Positions 1 to 8,043 of a DNA stretch of 64,000 nt are shown piece by piece. Origin of the DNA: JAAYDI01 sp052034005 (lineage in GTDB: Bacteria > Planctomycetota > Planctomycetia > Pirellulales > Pirellulaceae). Under the pieces are notes generated by a model, which did not search any database, was not told the DNA's origin, and saw only the letters and a program-made list of their open reading frames with translations. The position numbers and the translations under genes are program-made. Within the stretch, counting starts at the first letter, position 1; the number at the start of each line of letters is the position of its first letter. The stretch is taken from contig JBPOJB010000040.1 of NCBI GenBank assembly GCA_052034005.1, forward strand, positions 1-64,000. Direction: 5' to 3'.

Positions 1-108
1 GGGCCACACGGCCCAACGCTGCCCCGGGCGGGCCGCCCGCCGTAGCCGGCGGTTATGGGGGCCCCCCGGCGGCCCCCCGACACTCGCGGCGCGGCGGACA
101 CTTCCGGC

Positions 109-579
109 TCAGGGGCTCAGCGGCTCCATTTCAATCTGACCGTCCGGCGTCTGGTGCGCGAAATACAGGTCGACCTGGAGGCCTTCGAAGAGCGACGCGA
201 CGCGACGCCCGGCCTTGCGCAGGTCGTCACGCTGCTGCAGGGCGACCTGCTCGGCTGAAAGATGCAGATGCCTGGCGTAGAACCCGCAGTCGTCGTGGGC
301 GATGAGCACGACCTGCTGGAGGCCGTGCGAGGCGACCAGGAACCGGAGCTGCTCGAGCAGCGTCTGCTCGTCGCGCAGCCCCGCGAACGAGCCCGACAGG
401 CAGGCCGGCCCGCCCGGCAGCGCCAGCCGGTCGTAGCGCGGCAGCTGCAGCCCGTGGTGCAGGAAATCGTCACACTGGTCGGCGAACCGGCCGTCGCTGC
501 AGTAGACCACCATGGCATGCACGCGGTTTCCGTCGAACCGATCGGCGCTGCGAAAGGTATCGGTGAGTTGGTGTGGCAT
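109..579 (-). CDS. Small beta-carbonic-anhydrase-like protein
   Basis: This 156-residue protein has the zinc-site pattern of beta-class carbonic anhydrases: C27-x-D29-x-R31 in the stretch VYCSDGRF, and H95-x-x-C98 in IAHDDCGF. Those are the two Cys, one His and the Asp/Arg dyad used in CO2 hydration. It is shorter than the usual 190-230 residues and the rest of the chain is only weakly typical, so it may be a carbonic-anhydrase-fold protein with another role. The start is the ATG at 579; reading further upstream in this frame gives low-complexity Arg-rich sequence. It lies 41 bp downstream of the methyltransferase gene on the same strand and may be co-transcribed with it. Confidence 0.72.
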   Translation of the reverse strand: MPHQLTDTFRSADRFDGNRVHAMVVYCSDGRFADQCDDFLHHGLQLPRYDRLALPGGPACLSGSFAGLRDEQTLLEQLRFLVASHGLQQVVLIAHDDCGFYARHLHLSAEQVALQQRDDLRKAGRRVASLFEGLQVDLYFAHQTPDGQIEMEPLSP

Positions 580-620
580 GGCAACGTCCCGGATGGATGA
601 TCTTGGATGGCGCGGGTATT

Positions 621-1220
621 CTACCACGAACGGGGCGGAGGCGACGAAGGGGCGCGGCAGCGATAGACGAACGCGGGCGGCAGGTTGCGCCACACGATGC
701 GGCTGCGCTGCACGTCGGGGAACGCGTCCTGCAACAGCTCCTTGAAACGCATGCCGGCCGGGAGCCACGTGCCTTGCAGATAGGCGAACGTGGCGAAACA
801 CCCGCCCGGCGCAAGACGCGACAGCACGGCGTTCATCAGGCAACGCTGCAGATCCGCGGCAAACGACGCCCACGGCAGCCCGCAGATGATGCAGTCGATC
901 CGGCCGATCCCCCGCTCCGTACAGATCGGCTCGATGTCCGCGACCGACCGGCAGACCGTCTCGACCCGCGGAAACCTGCGAGCCATCAGCGCTGCAAACT
1001 GCGGGTTCAATTCGACGGCCAGGAACCGCGCCCCTGGACGCAGCGACTCGAGAATGCTGCCGGTAAACGCGCCGGTCCCGGGCCCGAACTCGACACACAC
1101 GTCGACGCGGTCCCAATCCACCCAGCTGACCATCTCGCGCGCCAACCGCCGACTGCTAGGCGCGATCGCGCCGGTCGTAACGGGATGGAACACGAACTCG
1201 GAGAGGAATCGGCGCATCAT
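621..1220 (-). CDS. SAM-dependent methyltransferase, rRNA adenine dimethylase/PmtA-like
   Basis: The 199-residue product starts MMRRFLSEFVFHP and carries the SAM-binding motif I E44-F-G-P-G-T-G and a motif II acidic residue in AVELNPQF near residue 70. The family includes KsgA-like dimethylases and phospholipid N-methyltransferases. The N-terminal lead-in (FHPVTTGAIAPSSRRLA) is of the type seen in phosphatidylethanolamine N-methyltransferase-like proteins. The IICGLPWASF segment near residue 111 sits where motif IV (N/D-x-P-F/Y/W) is expected, with G-L-P-W, so base or lipid specificity cannot be read off. Two adjacent ATGs (1217 and 1220) are possible starts. It precedes the carbonic-anhydrase-like gene on the same strand. 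Confidence 0.75.
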   Translation of the reverse strand: MMRRFLSEFVFHPVTTGAIAPSSRRLAREMVSWVDWDRVDVCVEFGPGTGAFTGSILESLRPGARFLAVELNPQFAALMARRFPRVETVCRSVADIEPICTERGIGRIDCIICGLPWASFAADLQRCLMNAVLSRLAPGGCFATFAYLQGTWLPAGMRFKELLQDAFPDVQRSRIVWRNLPPAFVYRCRAPSSPPPRSW

Positions 1221-1433
1221 GGTCAGGTCGCGGGTTTGGCTCGCTGGCCCGCACCACCGGCGGGTCAATCGAATTAGAGGATAACGGAACCGGGCCATGG
1301 ATGGGAAGCATTCCGCGGTTGTCGGAGGCGACGGATCCGGTCCCGCACAACTTGCGAGGAGCTGCCATTCCCGGTATGTTGGGTGCTCCACAGGTCCACT
1401 GGACGAATGATCAACTCGAAGAAGTGGGGAACG

Positions 1434-2495
1434 ATGACGGAGCGAGTTCATCGTGTCCGGCGGTCGCAGCATGTGGCGCTGGTCTACAACGGGGATCGGG
1501 AGACGGCGCCGGAGCGTCCGGAGGATCGCGCCAGCTGTGCGGATCTGCGTTTGATGATTCGGCGGATGGCTCGCGCGTTGCGATCGGTGGGCTATCGCGT
1601 GACCGTGGTGCCGCTTGCGCGGGATCTCTCGGCATTCCAGCGGCGTTTGCGGCGTCTCAAGCCGGACGTCGTGTTCAACCAGTACGACGACGTCGTGCAC
1701 GGCGCGTTGCACGAGATGCGCCTGCCGGCCCTGGTCCGGATGATGGGTTACCCCATCACCGGCTCGCCCGCCTTGGCGATCGGCCTGACGCGTTACAAGC
1801 ACATGACGGCCAGCTTGCTGCAGGGTGTTGGGATCGCGATCCCGCCTTACACGCAGCTGCTGGAACGGCTGACCGACGTGGATCGGCGTCATTGGCACTT
1901 CCCGCTGATCATCCAGCCGTGCCACGAGCATGCGGGCATGGGGTTGGACCGCGAGAGCGTGGTCCATTCGAAACGCGCGCTGCGCAACAAGCTGCGGCAG
2001 ATCCTCAACGAGTACAGCCAGCCGGCGCTGGTGCAGGCGTTTCTGAGCGGGCGCGAGTTCAATGTGGGGATCGTGGGCGGGCGCCAGCCGCGCGTGATGC
2101 CGCTGGCGGAGGTCGATTACTCGCAGCTGCCGCCCGAGATCCCGCCCATCATGTGCTACGCCGCGAAGTGGATCGAGACGTCTGAGGAGTACCGCAAGAC
2201 GTCGGTCATCTGCCCGGCGGTCGTCGAGCCGGAGCTGGCCCGGCAGATCGTATCGACCGCCCTGCGGGCCTTCCGGGCGGTCGGCACCTGGGGCTACGGA
2301 CGCGTCGATATCCGGCTGGACGACGAGCAGCGGCCCTGCGTGCTGGAAGTCAACTGCAACGCCTGCCTGGAGGAAGGCCACGGACTGGCTCGGCAAGCCG
2401 AGCGCGCGGGGATCGCCTACCCGCGCCTGCTGCAGATGGTCGTCAAGGCGGCCTTCGAAGGCCCGCCGCATGACCTGGATGTCCCGATGGTCTGA
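1434..2495 (+). CDS. ATP-grasp ligase, D-Ala-D-Ala ligase-like
   Basis: The 353-residue protein is an ATP-grasp enzyme of the D-alanine-D-alanine ligase type. An N-terminal Rossmann-like part (VALVYNGDRE) is followed by a segment resembling the ligase hinge (PALVRMMGYPITGSPALAIG), and near residues 303-312 comes the metal-binding end VLEVNCNACL (E-x-N). Such enzymes join a carboxylate to an amine with ATP hydrolysis; the substrates here are unknown. I chose the ATG at 1434 because a GGGGA lies just upstream; in-frame ATG 1407 and GTG 1383 lack one. The gene converges on a zinc peptidase with only 22 bp between stop codons. It is more likely an accessory ligase than the cell-wall Ddl, because the N-terminus and spacing differ from canonical Ddl. 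Confidence 0.8.
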   Translation: MTERVHRVRRSQHVALVYNGDRETAPERPEDRASCADLRLMIRRMARALRSVGYRVTVVPLARDLSAFQRRLRRLKPDVVFNQYDDVVHGALHEMRLPALVRMMGYPITGSPALAIGLTRYKHMTASLLQGVGIAIPPYTQLLERLTDVDRRHWHFPLIIQPCHEHAGMGLDRESVVHSKRALRNKLRQILNEYSQPALVQAFLSGREFNVGIVGGRQPRVMPLAEVDYSQLPPEIPPIMCYAAKWIETSEEYRKTSVICPAVVEPELARQIVSTALRAFRAVGTWGYGRVDIRLDDEQRPCVLEVNCNACLEEGHGLARQAERAGIAYPRLLQMVVKAAFEGPPHDLDVPMV

Positions 2496-2517
2496 GCGCC
2501 TGAGCGCGACCGCCCGA

Positions 2518-3555
2518 TCAGCTCATCAAGCGGCCGCAGTAGGCGAATTCGACGGCCAGCCCCGTGGCCATGGCCACCACGTCCAGCAGCGATTGGGTCT
2601 GGCGCGCGCGTGAGGTCTGGAGGCCCAGCGCCGCGGCACGGTCCTCGAGCTTCAACAGGATGTTCTTGGCGTCCCCATTGTCCAAGGCCGACCAGCGGAT
2701 CATGCGTTCCAACAGCTCCCCATGATGCGCGTGCAGCAACTCCCTGGCCGACACCGGCGTCCGGGCCCGCACCGGCGGGAAGATCGCCCGCAGCTTGTCG
2801 TCGACATAGCCCTGCGCCGCCGCGCGGAACCGCTCCGCACGCTGCCCATAATGCTCGGCTACCAGCATGTCCAGCTCCTTCACAGGGCGAATCAGCTTGC
2901 CACGCTGGCGCGGAGTCGGCCGGCCACGCAACTGGCGCATCAGGCGGTCGACATACTTGAGCTTCCGGAGCGCCGGCCAGAACCGATAGCGGCGCCGCCA
3001 CGCCGAGCGGGGCGTGAGCCACACCGCGAAGGTCTCGGCGAAGTCCTCGTCCGGATGCTTCTGAGCATACGTGCGGCCGTATTGGCTCGCATGAATGTGC
3101 CGCACGAAGTCGCGACTGGTCGGGTCCGGATGAAACGTCTCCCGGTAGGGCGCCGAAAACGGGCCGAAGACCTCCCGCCACTCCGGCTCCTTCCACAACC
3201 GATACGCATAGTTGATCGCGTGCCCCGCCTCGTGACGCAGCAACATCATCAACATCAGGTCGTCTTCGATCTCGCCCGTCTGCTCCTCTTCGATCCGCGC
3301 CAAACGCCGGTCCGCCAAATAGAACGGGATCCCAATGGCCGGCACGCGGTCCGGACAACCCCAACTGTCGGTCAGGTAGAACACGGGCCGAAAGGCCAGC
3401 TTCTTGGCCGATAGCTCGTGTATCAGCCGCTCGGTCAGCCCCTCGAGCGGGGAACCCTCAATCGCCAGCTTCAGATCGCAGATGCGCGTGTGCAGCAACT
3501 CGCAACGTACGGTCTCCCAACTGTTGAACGGCGATGGATTCCTGGGCTTCGACAT
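2518..3555 (-). CDS. Putative zinc-binding metallopeptidase (HEAGH gluzincin)
   Basis: The 345-residue protein has a zinc-peptidase signature H108-E109-A-G-H112 and a downstream acidic candidate third ligand in DEDFAETFAVWL (E174). This spacing fits the 'putative zinc-binding metallo-peptidase' family (Peptidase_Mx-like). There is no signal peptide or membrane segment, so it is probably cytoplasmic. The C-terminal third is basic and helical (RGRPTPRQRGKLIRP) and ends in a helical bundle without recognised motifs. Substrate unknown. It faces the ATP-grasp gene tail to tail. The ATG at 3555 is used; upstream lies a strong hairpin region. Confidence 0.72.
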   Translation of the reverse strand: MSKPRNPSPFNSWETVRCELLHTRICDLKLAIEGSPLEGLTERLIHELSAKKLAFRPVFYLTDSWGCPDRVPAIGIPFYLADRRLARIEEEQTGEIEDDLMLMMLLRHEAGHAINYAYRLWKEPEWREVFGPFSAPYRETFHPDPTSRDFVRHIHASQYGRTYAQKHPDEDFAETFAVWLTPRSAWRRRYRFWPALRKLKYVDRLMRQLRGRPTPRQRGKLIRPVKELDMLVAEHYGQRAERFRAAAQGYVDDKLRAIFPPVRARTPVSARELLHAHHGELLERMIRWSALDNGDAKNILLKLEDRAAALGLQTSRARQTQSLLDVVAMATGLAVEFAYCGRLMS

Positions 3556-3613
3556 GCTGGACCGGCTGCCGTGACCACCAATTCACCGCACTGCGACTTC
3601 GACGGGAGGACGC

Positions 3614-3657
3614 GGCAGATCGGGTCGCGCGACGGTGGCCACACCCGCGACCCTGCC
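3614..3657 (-). other. Strong nested hairpin upstream of zinc peptidase
   Basis: This 44-base stretch folds as three perfectly paired stems: GGCA/TGCC (4 bp), GGGTCGCG/CGCGACCC (8 bp) and GGTG/CACC (4 bp) closing a GCCA loop, with 4-base bulges GATC and CGAC on one side only. It sits in the 273-bp gap between the large secreted-protein gene (ending at 3829) and the peptidase start (3555), all on the minus strand. There is no T-run, so it is not a classical terminator; it could be a 5'-UTR structure or processing site. Confidence 0.45.
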
Positions 3658-3782
3658 ATCCCACAGCGAATTATCCCGGCCCCCAGCCCCGAAATCCAGT
3701 CCGGACCGCCGGAAGTATGGGCCTTCCCCCCGGTTTCAGGCCTCTCGGCGGACACACCCGCAGCTTGGAAGATCAAACGAAC

Positions 3783-3805
3783 AAGTCCTGATCGGGCCGG
3801 GACTT
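3783..3805. repeat. Hairpin repeat copy 1, downstream of the 733-aa gene
   Basis: An inverted repeat AAGTCC...GGACTT in 23 bp, followed by TTATGAACGCGAA. A closely similar 23-bp hairpin with the same flanking bases lies at 6280-6302, upstream of the same gene. This copy lies 23 bp past the stop of the 733-residue gene and could act as its terminator, although there is no T-run on either side. Confidence 0.5.
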
Positions 3806-3828
3806 ATGAACGCGAACACCGCGCAGGC

Positions 3829-6030
3829 TCACGGCGTAATCACCTCTTCACGCGAAACGTGATACACCTGGCCGCGCCATGACAGCTGCCCGTCACCAAA
3901 ACCGTGGAAGACGCGCACCCGCGTCGCGTGAGCCAGGTCGGACCCGTCCAGCGCCCGCAGTGTGAACAACGTGCCATCCGGGTAGTCCCGGCCCGCGGCC
4001 TGCTTCGCGTAGCAGGCCGCATAGCCGGGCCCGTCAATCACAAAACCCCACGGCGGCAACCGCACGTCACCCCACAGCGCCGACTGCGCCGCGGCGTCCG
4101 CCGCGCCGAAGTTCACCACCACCGTCGTGGCCTCGGGCCCGTCGCCGTAGCGCGCGCGGCGGAGCGACCGGTCGGCAGTAAGATAGTCGAAGCGGGCGAG
4201 TCGTTGGTGCGCAGTCGCCTGATGGAGCGGGCCGAGCACCTCGTGGGTGGTCTTCAGAAACGCATCCGTCGGGTGCAGGTCCGCGGCCCAGCCGCCGTCG
4301 GTACGCGCAAAACACGCGGCATCGTCCGTCGGCGTGGTGGCGGCAGCCCGTGCGTCTTCGAGCCAGTAACGGTGGTCGGGTATCGAGTGGTAGTGGAGCG
4401 GCCGGGCGGTCAGGACGTGATGGGCGACGTACGGACCGGCCTGATCCGCGCGATACCCGTACTTGCCATAGCAGATCTGGCAGTCGTGGTACACCATTTC
4501 CCAGAACGGGATGACCTGGGCACCCAATTCCTCCGGCTTCAGGTTATGGAAGTACCGGCCGGACACGCCCACCAATCCTTCGAAGAAATCGCTGTGCGGC
4601 AAGGCCCATTCGCGACCGCACTCGCTGCCGAACAGCCCGAAGAGTCTCCGCGCCTCGTCGCTGAGCCGGCTCTTCCAGACGATGTCGTCGTTACGCGACA
4701 ACGGATGATGCGGGTCTGCACATTCGCGGGGCCCGACCGCATACGTCGTGTCGATGAAGTAGCTCCAGGGGGCAAACAACTGCTGGATGGCCGGGAGGTT
4801 CTGCGGCCGCATGGCCAGCTCGAACTGGCGCGGTGCGCACACCATGTACGCGCGCCCGCCCAGCCAGCGGCCGCCGGTGATCAACGATCCGTCCGGCCGC
4901 TTCTCGATGTGTGCCGGATCCCAGCTCTTCGCGTCGCGGTACATGTCCTGATAGTTGTCGTGCAGGCTGGCGACATAGCCCAGCGCCTGGATGCGCCGGA
5001 TCGCATCGGCCAGCGCCTCGTTGCCGCCGCACTCGGGGTTCGCCGGCAGGTTATCCGGGTGGCGGCAGTCATAGCCGCCCTCCGTCCACCCGCCGATGAT
5101 GAACAGGCAGCGGGACAGGCCGATGTCCTTGGCCAGGTGCTCGGCCACCGCAGCCGCCTCGTCGAACGTCCAGTGCACGCGGACAACCTCCTCCTGCGTG
5201 CTGTCCTCGCTCATCCGCCGCTCCAGACAGGTCCACAATTTCACGTTCGCCGCACCCACCAGCAACTCGGCGTGCGGATTGCGGCCAATGCGGTCCCGCA
5301 CCGTCACGGCATAACCGGCCCGCTCCGCCATCCGCCGATAACCCGCGGCCAGCGCGTTCCAATCCCCCTTGCCCATCGGCGTGAGCCGGATCGTGCGCGC
5401 CGAGCGCCGCAATGAAAAGCCTGTCGTAATCCGCTGGGCCGTCCCGCCTTCCGCCGTGCTGTCCACCGCGCTCTGGATCTCCGGCCAGAGATACGCGTCG
5501 TCCCAGGTGACCGCCAGGACGGCGCCGGACTTGAGGAACCCCAGCATGTTCATGTGGCAGCCCTCGTATTCCGACGCGCCAAACGTGCGCTGGAACGCCA
5601 CACCGCTGTCTGCCGGAATCAACAGCCCTTCCCGACACGGTACGATCACCGCGCCCGCTTCCTGGCGCGTGAGGGTCAACGCGTCATCAAGCACGCGGAC
5701 GTCGCCGACCGCCTCTCCCTCGTAGCCGATTTCCAGTGTGCTGCCATCGTCCCGCAACGTGAAAGTGACAGCCGCGCCGTTGGACTGACGCAAACACACC
5801 CCGCTCGGCGCCTGCTCGCAGCCCGCGAACTCCCCGCCCAGGCCCGGCGCCGTCCCGGGACCGGCCTGACCCTCGGTCGGCCAGCGCACCTGGGAGGCTC
5901 GGTCCAGCAGCGACCACCGGCCGCTCTGCACGTCGATTTCCACCACCAGTTGTGGACTCTCCAAACGCACAGGCTCGTCCGCGGCCGCCAATGCAGGGAT
6001 TGCGATCAGGAGTAGTCGGGCGGTAATCAT
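3829..6030 (-). CDS. Large secreted TIM-barrel protein, glycoside-hydrolase-like (DUF5696-like)
   Basis: The 733-residue product begins with a signal peptide (MITARLLLIAIPALAAA, likely cut before DEPVR). A beta-rich N-terminal third is followed by a region that looks like a (beta/alpha)8 barrel: LFIIGGWTEGGYD, GYVASLHDNYQDMY, YFIDTTYAVG and LFGSECGREWAL contain the kind of Asp/Glu and Trp residues found in glycosidase barrels. The C-terminal part is beta-sandwich-like. It resembles large DUF5696-type putative glycosidases, but I cannot assign the catalytic pair or sugar. It would act outside the cytoplasmic membrane on polysaccharides. A good RBS (AAGGGGG) precedes the ATG at 6030. The gene is bracketed by the two 23-bp hairpin repeats, and its other neighbours are unrelated, so it may be a single-gene insertion. 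Confidence 0.55.
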   Translation of the reverse strand: MITARLLLIAIPALAAADEPVRLESPQLVVEIDVQSGRWSLLDRASQVRWPTEGQAGPGTAPGLGGEFAGCEQAPSGVCLRQSNGAAVTFTLRDDGSTLEIGYEGEAVGDVRVLDDALTLTRQEAGAVIVPCREGLLIPADSGVAFQRTFGASEYEGCHMNMLGFLKSGAVLAVTWDDAYLWPEIQSAVDSTAEGGTAQRITTGFSLRRSARTIRLTPMGKGDWNALAAGYRRMAERAGYAVTVRDRIGRNPHAELLVGAANVKLWTCLERRMSEDSTQEEVVRVHWTFDEAAAVAEHLAKDIGLSRCLFIIGGWTEGGYDCRHPDNLPANPECGGNEALADAIRRIQALGYVASLHDNYQDMYRDAKSWDPAHIEKRPDGSLITGGRWLGGRAYMVCAPRQFELAMRPQNLPAIQQLFAPWSYFIDTTYAVGPRECADPHHPLSRNDDIVWKSRLSDEARRLFGLFGSECGREWALPHSDFFEGLVGVSGRYFHNLKPEELGAQVIPFWEMVYHDCQICYGKYGYRADQAGPYVAHHVLTARPLHYHSIPDHRYWLEDARAAATTPTDDAACFARTDGGWAADLHPTDAFLKTTHEVLGPLHQATAHQRLARFDYLTADRSLRRARYGDGPEATTVVVNFGAADAAAQSALWGDVRLPPWGFVIDGPGYAACYAKQAAGRDYPDGTLFTLRALDGSDLAHATRVRVFHGFGDGQLSWRGQVYHVSREEVITP

Positions 6031-6109
6031 GGCGAGCCATCCCCCTTCTTATGCCTGCGTTCGTGCGCAACAAATGTGCCGCAGATGGCCGGCGTCCACT
6101 GGCAACGAC

Positions 6110-6137
6110 AGTATATCACCAGCAGCACGCGGTCAAA
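6110..6137 (-). promoter_or_regulatory. Candidate sigma-70 promoter for the secreted TIM-barrel gene
   Basis: Reading leftward, TTTGAC (or TTGACC one base on) is followed after 15-16 bases by TATACT, about 80 bp before the ATG at 6030. The -10 box is strong and the -35 fair, but the spacing is 1-2 bases short. Confidence 0.35.
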
Positions 6138-6279
6138 GAACCGAGCAGGGGCGCTGTCACGACGCTCCGGATGGGCGTTCGTCCAAGGCGGCGGCCACGC
6201 GGGACTGTGAGTTGATTGCGAGCCGCTGCCGCAACGGCCACGTGAAGTCCGCGCTCTCAATTTCGACGAGCGGGCAACC

Positions 6280-6302
6280 AAGTCCCGATCACACCGGGAC
6301 TT
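6280..6302. repeat. Hairpin repeat copy 2, upstream of the 733-aa gene
   Basis: A perfect 8-bp stem AAGTCCCG/CGGGACTT around a 7-base loop, followed by ATGAGCGAAAA. It matches the element at 3783-3805 in stem, length and flanks (preceded by CAACC here and GAACA there). The two copies are in the same orientation and enclose exactly one gene. Confidence 0.5.
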
Positions 6303-6348
6303 ATGAGCGAAAATGCTGTAATGGGCGCACCGCCGGCCTACCGCTCAG

Positions 6349-6421
6349 TACCCCCTAGGGGAGTCGAACCCCTGTCTTTGGACTGAGAATCCAATGTCCT
6401 GGGCCTCTAGACGAAGGGGGC
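6349..6421 (-). tRNA. tRNA-Glu (CUC anticodon)
   Basis: The minus strand folds as a standard 73-base tRNA. The acceptor stem is GCCCCCT pairing with AGGGGGT (one G-U pair at the end), the D arm is CGTCTAGAGG..., the anticodon stem TTGGA/TCCAA encloses the loop TTCTCAG with anticodon CTC, and the T arm is CAGGGGTTCGACTCCCCT. CUC reads GAG, so this is tRNA-Glu; the D-arm sequence is essentially that of bacterial tRNA-Glu. No CCA is encoded at the 3' end. Confidence 0.95.
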
Positions 6422-6577
6422 ACGCGTCACCGTGTCACTGGGCGATATTTTAGCAGAACCGCGCCTGCTCACAAGGGTCACGCCTCTCACCACCGCATGC
6501 CGCTTCCATGTCAATCTGCACCGATTGCACTGTCCTTGTCTACAAGAGAAACATCTTAGACTACACAAAATGGCCGG

Positions 6578-6606
6578 TTGACGGCGTCTGCGCATGCTCA
6601 TAAATT
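6578..6606 (+). promoter_or_regulatory. Sigma-70-type promoter of the YTV gene
   Basis: TTGACG, a 17-base spacer, then TAAATT, followed about 100 bases later by the ATG at 6711. Box quality and spacing are close to the bacterial consensus. Confidence 0.6.
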
Positions 6607-6710
6607 GGATAAGCCTTGCGCGAGTTTGCGGAAGCGGGCCCGCGGGGCAGCTCCCCGCTTCGGTTGGTCCGGTTCTCTGCGTGCGATCATCTGACGAAAG
6701 GACGAAAGCA

Positions 6711-7958
6711 ATGACATATGGCCGCTTTTTCCAGGCACTGATGGTCGCCGCCCTGACGGTCGCCTCGGCGTCTGCCCAGGGCTCAGATTGTGGGGTGGCT
6801 GTCGAGTCCGGTTGCGAAGCGCAGCCGGTGATGGTCCAGAAGGTCGTCTGCGTGCCGCAGTGGGTGACTGAGAAGCGCCTGATCACGACGACCGAGTATC
6901 GGCAGGAGCCTCGCACGCAGACGGTTACGTGCTGCAAGCAAGTGATCGAGACGAAGTACGTCACGGAGCAGGTCTGCAAGATGGTGCCGGAGGTGCGAAT
7001 GCGGACGGTCACGTGCACGGTCTGCAAGCCGGTGATTCAGACGAAGACGTGTCAGTCTCCCGTCTGTGTTCCGGTCTACCGTGAGGTGCCGCAGACGTAC
7101 ACGTGTTGTGTGCCCGAGTATCGGCTGGTCGACAAGACGTACACGGTGATGGTTCCGACGACTGAGCGGCGGACGGGCGTTCGCAAGGTCTGCAAGATCG
7201 TGCCGCGGCAGGAGATGCGTACGGTCACGGTAGATGAGGGCCAGTACGTGACGGAGACGATCGAGGTGCCGTGCTCGACGGTCTGCTGCGTAGGTTTCCT
7301 GCCTCGGTGCCGCCTGCACCGCTGCTGGGGGTGCGGGTCGTGTGCCAGCGCCTGTGGCGGTTGCGGCGACTCGTGCGGCAGCGAGTGCGGCCCCCAGACG
7401 ACCACGGTGTGTCGCCTGGTCTGGGTACCGAAGCTGGTGACGAAGCAGGTCCCGGTGACCGTGTGCGACCAGGTGGAGGTGGAGGAGCCGTACGAATACA
7501 CTGTGACGGTGTGCCACCCGGAGACCAGGACATGCCAGGTCCGCGTGTGCGACTACAAGACGGAGACCAGGACGCGGATGGTGCGGGTCTGTGAGTACCG
7601 AACGGAGATGCGAACCCGGACCTATCAGGAATGCACGATGGTCCCGCAAGAGGTGACTCGGCAGGTCCCGTACACGGTCTGCGTACCCAAAATGGTCACC
7701 TGCACGCGCCCGGTGTACGAGTGCAAGCTGGTGCCCTACCAGAAACAGATCACCTACATGGTGTGCGTGCCGCACGAGGTGCAGCGGGAAGTGGACGTGT
7801 GCGTATGCCGCATGGTTCAGAAGGTCATCTCGGTGCCCGCCTGCCAGGACTGCTGTGAAGATACGGTGTGTGTGCAGCAGCTGCGCCGCTGCCTGCGGCG
7901 TGCCGTGCGGGCGTGCTGTGCGCCATGCGTGCCGTTGGTCGCCGGGTGCTGCGAGTGA
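6711..7958 (+). CDS. Cysteine-rich exported YTV-repeat protein
   Basis: The 415-residue product starts at an ATG preceded by GAAAGGA and has a signal peptide ending near VASASAQ. The mature chain is made of degenerate repeats alternating Val/Thr/Tyr beta-strands with Cys, for example TYTVMV, YEYTVTV, RTRTYQEC and VPYTVCVP, with pairs such as TCC and VCC. A Gly/Cys-rich insert (GCGSCASACGG) interrupts the repeats in the middle. This is the pattern of the planctomycete YTV-domain proteins, which have been proposed as disulfide-linked surface components. It would act at the cell surface or periplasm; a structural role is inference. It has its own promoter and converges with the kinase gene over a hairpin. 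Confidence 0.85.
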   Translation: MTYGRFFQALMVAALTVASASAQGSDCGVAVESGCEAQPVMVQKVVCVPQWVTEKRLITTTEYRQEPRTQTVTCCKQVIETKYVTEQVCKMVPEVRMRTVTCTVCKPVIQTKTCQSPVCVPVYREVPQTYTCCVPEYRLVDKTYTVMVPTTERRTGVRKVCKIVPRQEMRTVTVDEGQYVTETIEVPCSTVCCVGFLPRCRLHRCWGCGSCASACGGCGDSCGSECGPQTTTVCRLVWVPKLVTKQVPVTVCDQVEVEEPYEYTVTVCHPETRTCQVRVCDYKTETRTRMVRVCEYRTEMRTRTYQECTMVPQEVTRQVPYTVCVPKMVTCTRPVYECKLVPYQKQITYMVCVPHEVQREVDVCVCRMVQKVISVPACQDCCEDTVCVQQLRRCLRRAVRACCAPCVPLVAGCCE

Positions 7959-7969
7959 GCATTCATTCC

Positions 7970-8043
7970 GGATCGAAGGGATAGGCTCGAAGCCTATCCC
8001 GTTCGTTTCGGATCGAACAAGGGGCAGGCTTGCAGTCTATCCC
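7970..8043. repeat. Two tandem copies of a ~33-bp hairpin unit
   Basis: Both units start GGATCGAA and end CTATCCC: 7970-8000 (perfect hairpin) and 8010-8043 (GGATCGAACAAGG... ending GCAGTCTATCCCAC, hairpin decayed). The second unit covers the last codons of the kinase gene, which suggests the element was inserted or duplicated across the gene end. Confidence 0.4.
7978..8000 (+). terminator. Perfect 10-bp hairpin between YTV gene and kinase
   Basis: GGGATAGGCT and AGCCTATCCC form a 10-bp stem with a three-base loop, 20 bp after the YTV stop codon and between convergent genes. There is no long T-run on either strand, so termination would be atypical. A diverged second copy of the surrounding unit lies at 8010-8043 and runs into the end of the kinase gene. 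Confidence 0.5.

Larger units (their letters stand above)
6031..6348. other. 318-bp intergenic region without a gene
   Basis: Lies between the start of the secreted TIM-barrel gene and tRNA-Glu. It holds a candidate leftward promoter (6110-6137) and the second copy of the 23-bp hairpin repeat (6280-6302). I see no coding sequence in it. Confidence 0.6.

Noticed and set aside
1..108. GC-rich palindromes at the window start (GGCGGGCCGCCCGCC)
   Set aside because: Too short and compositionally expected; could be a terminator of a gene outside the window but no evidence.
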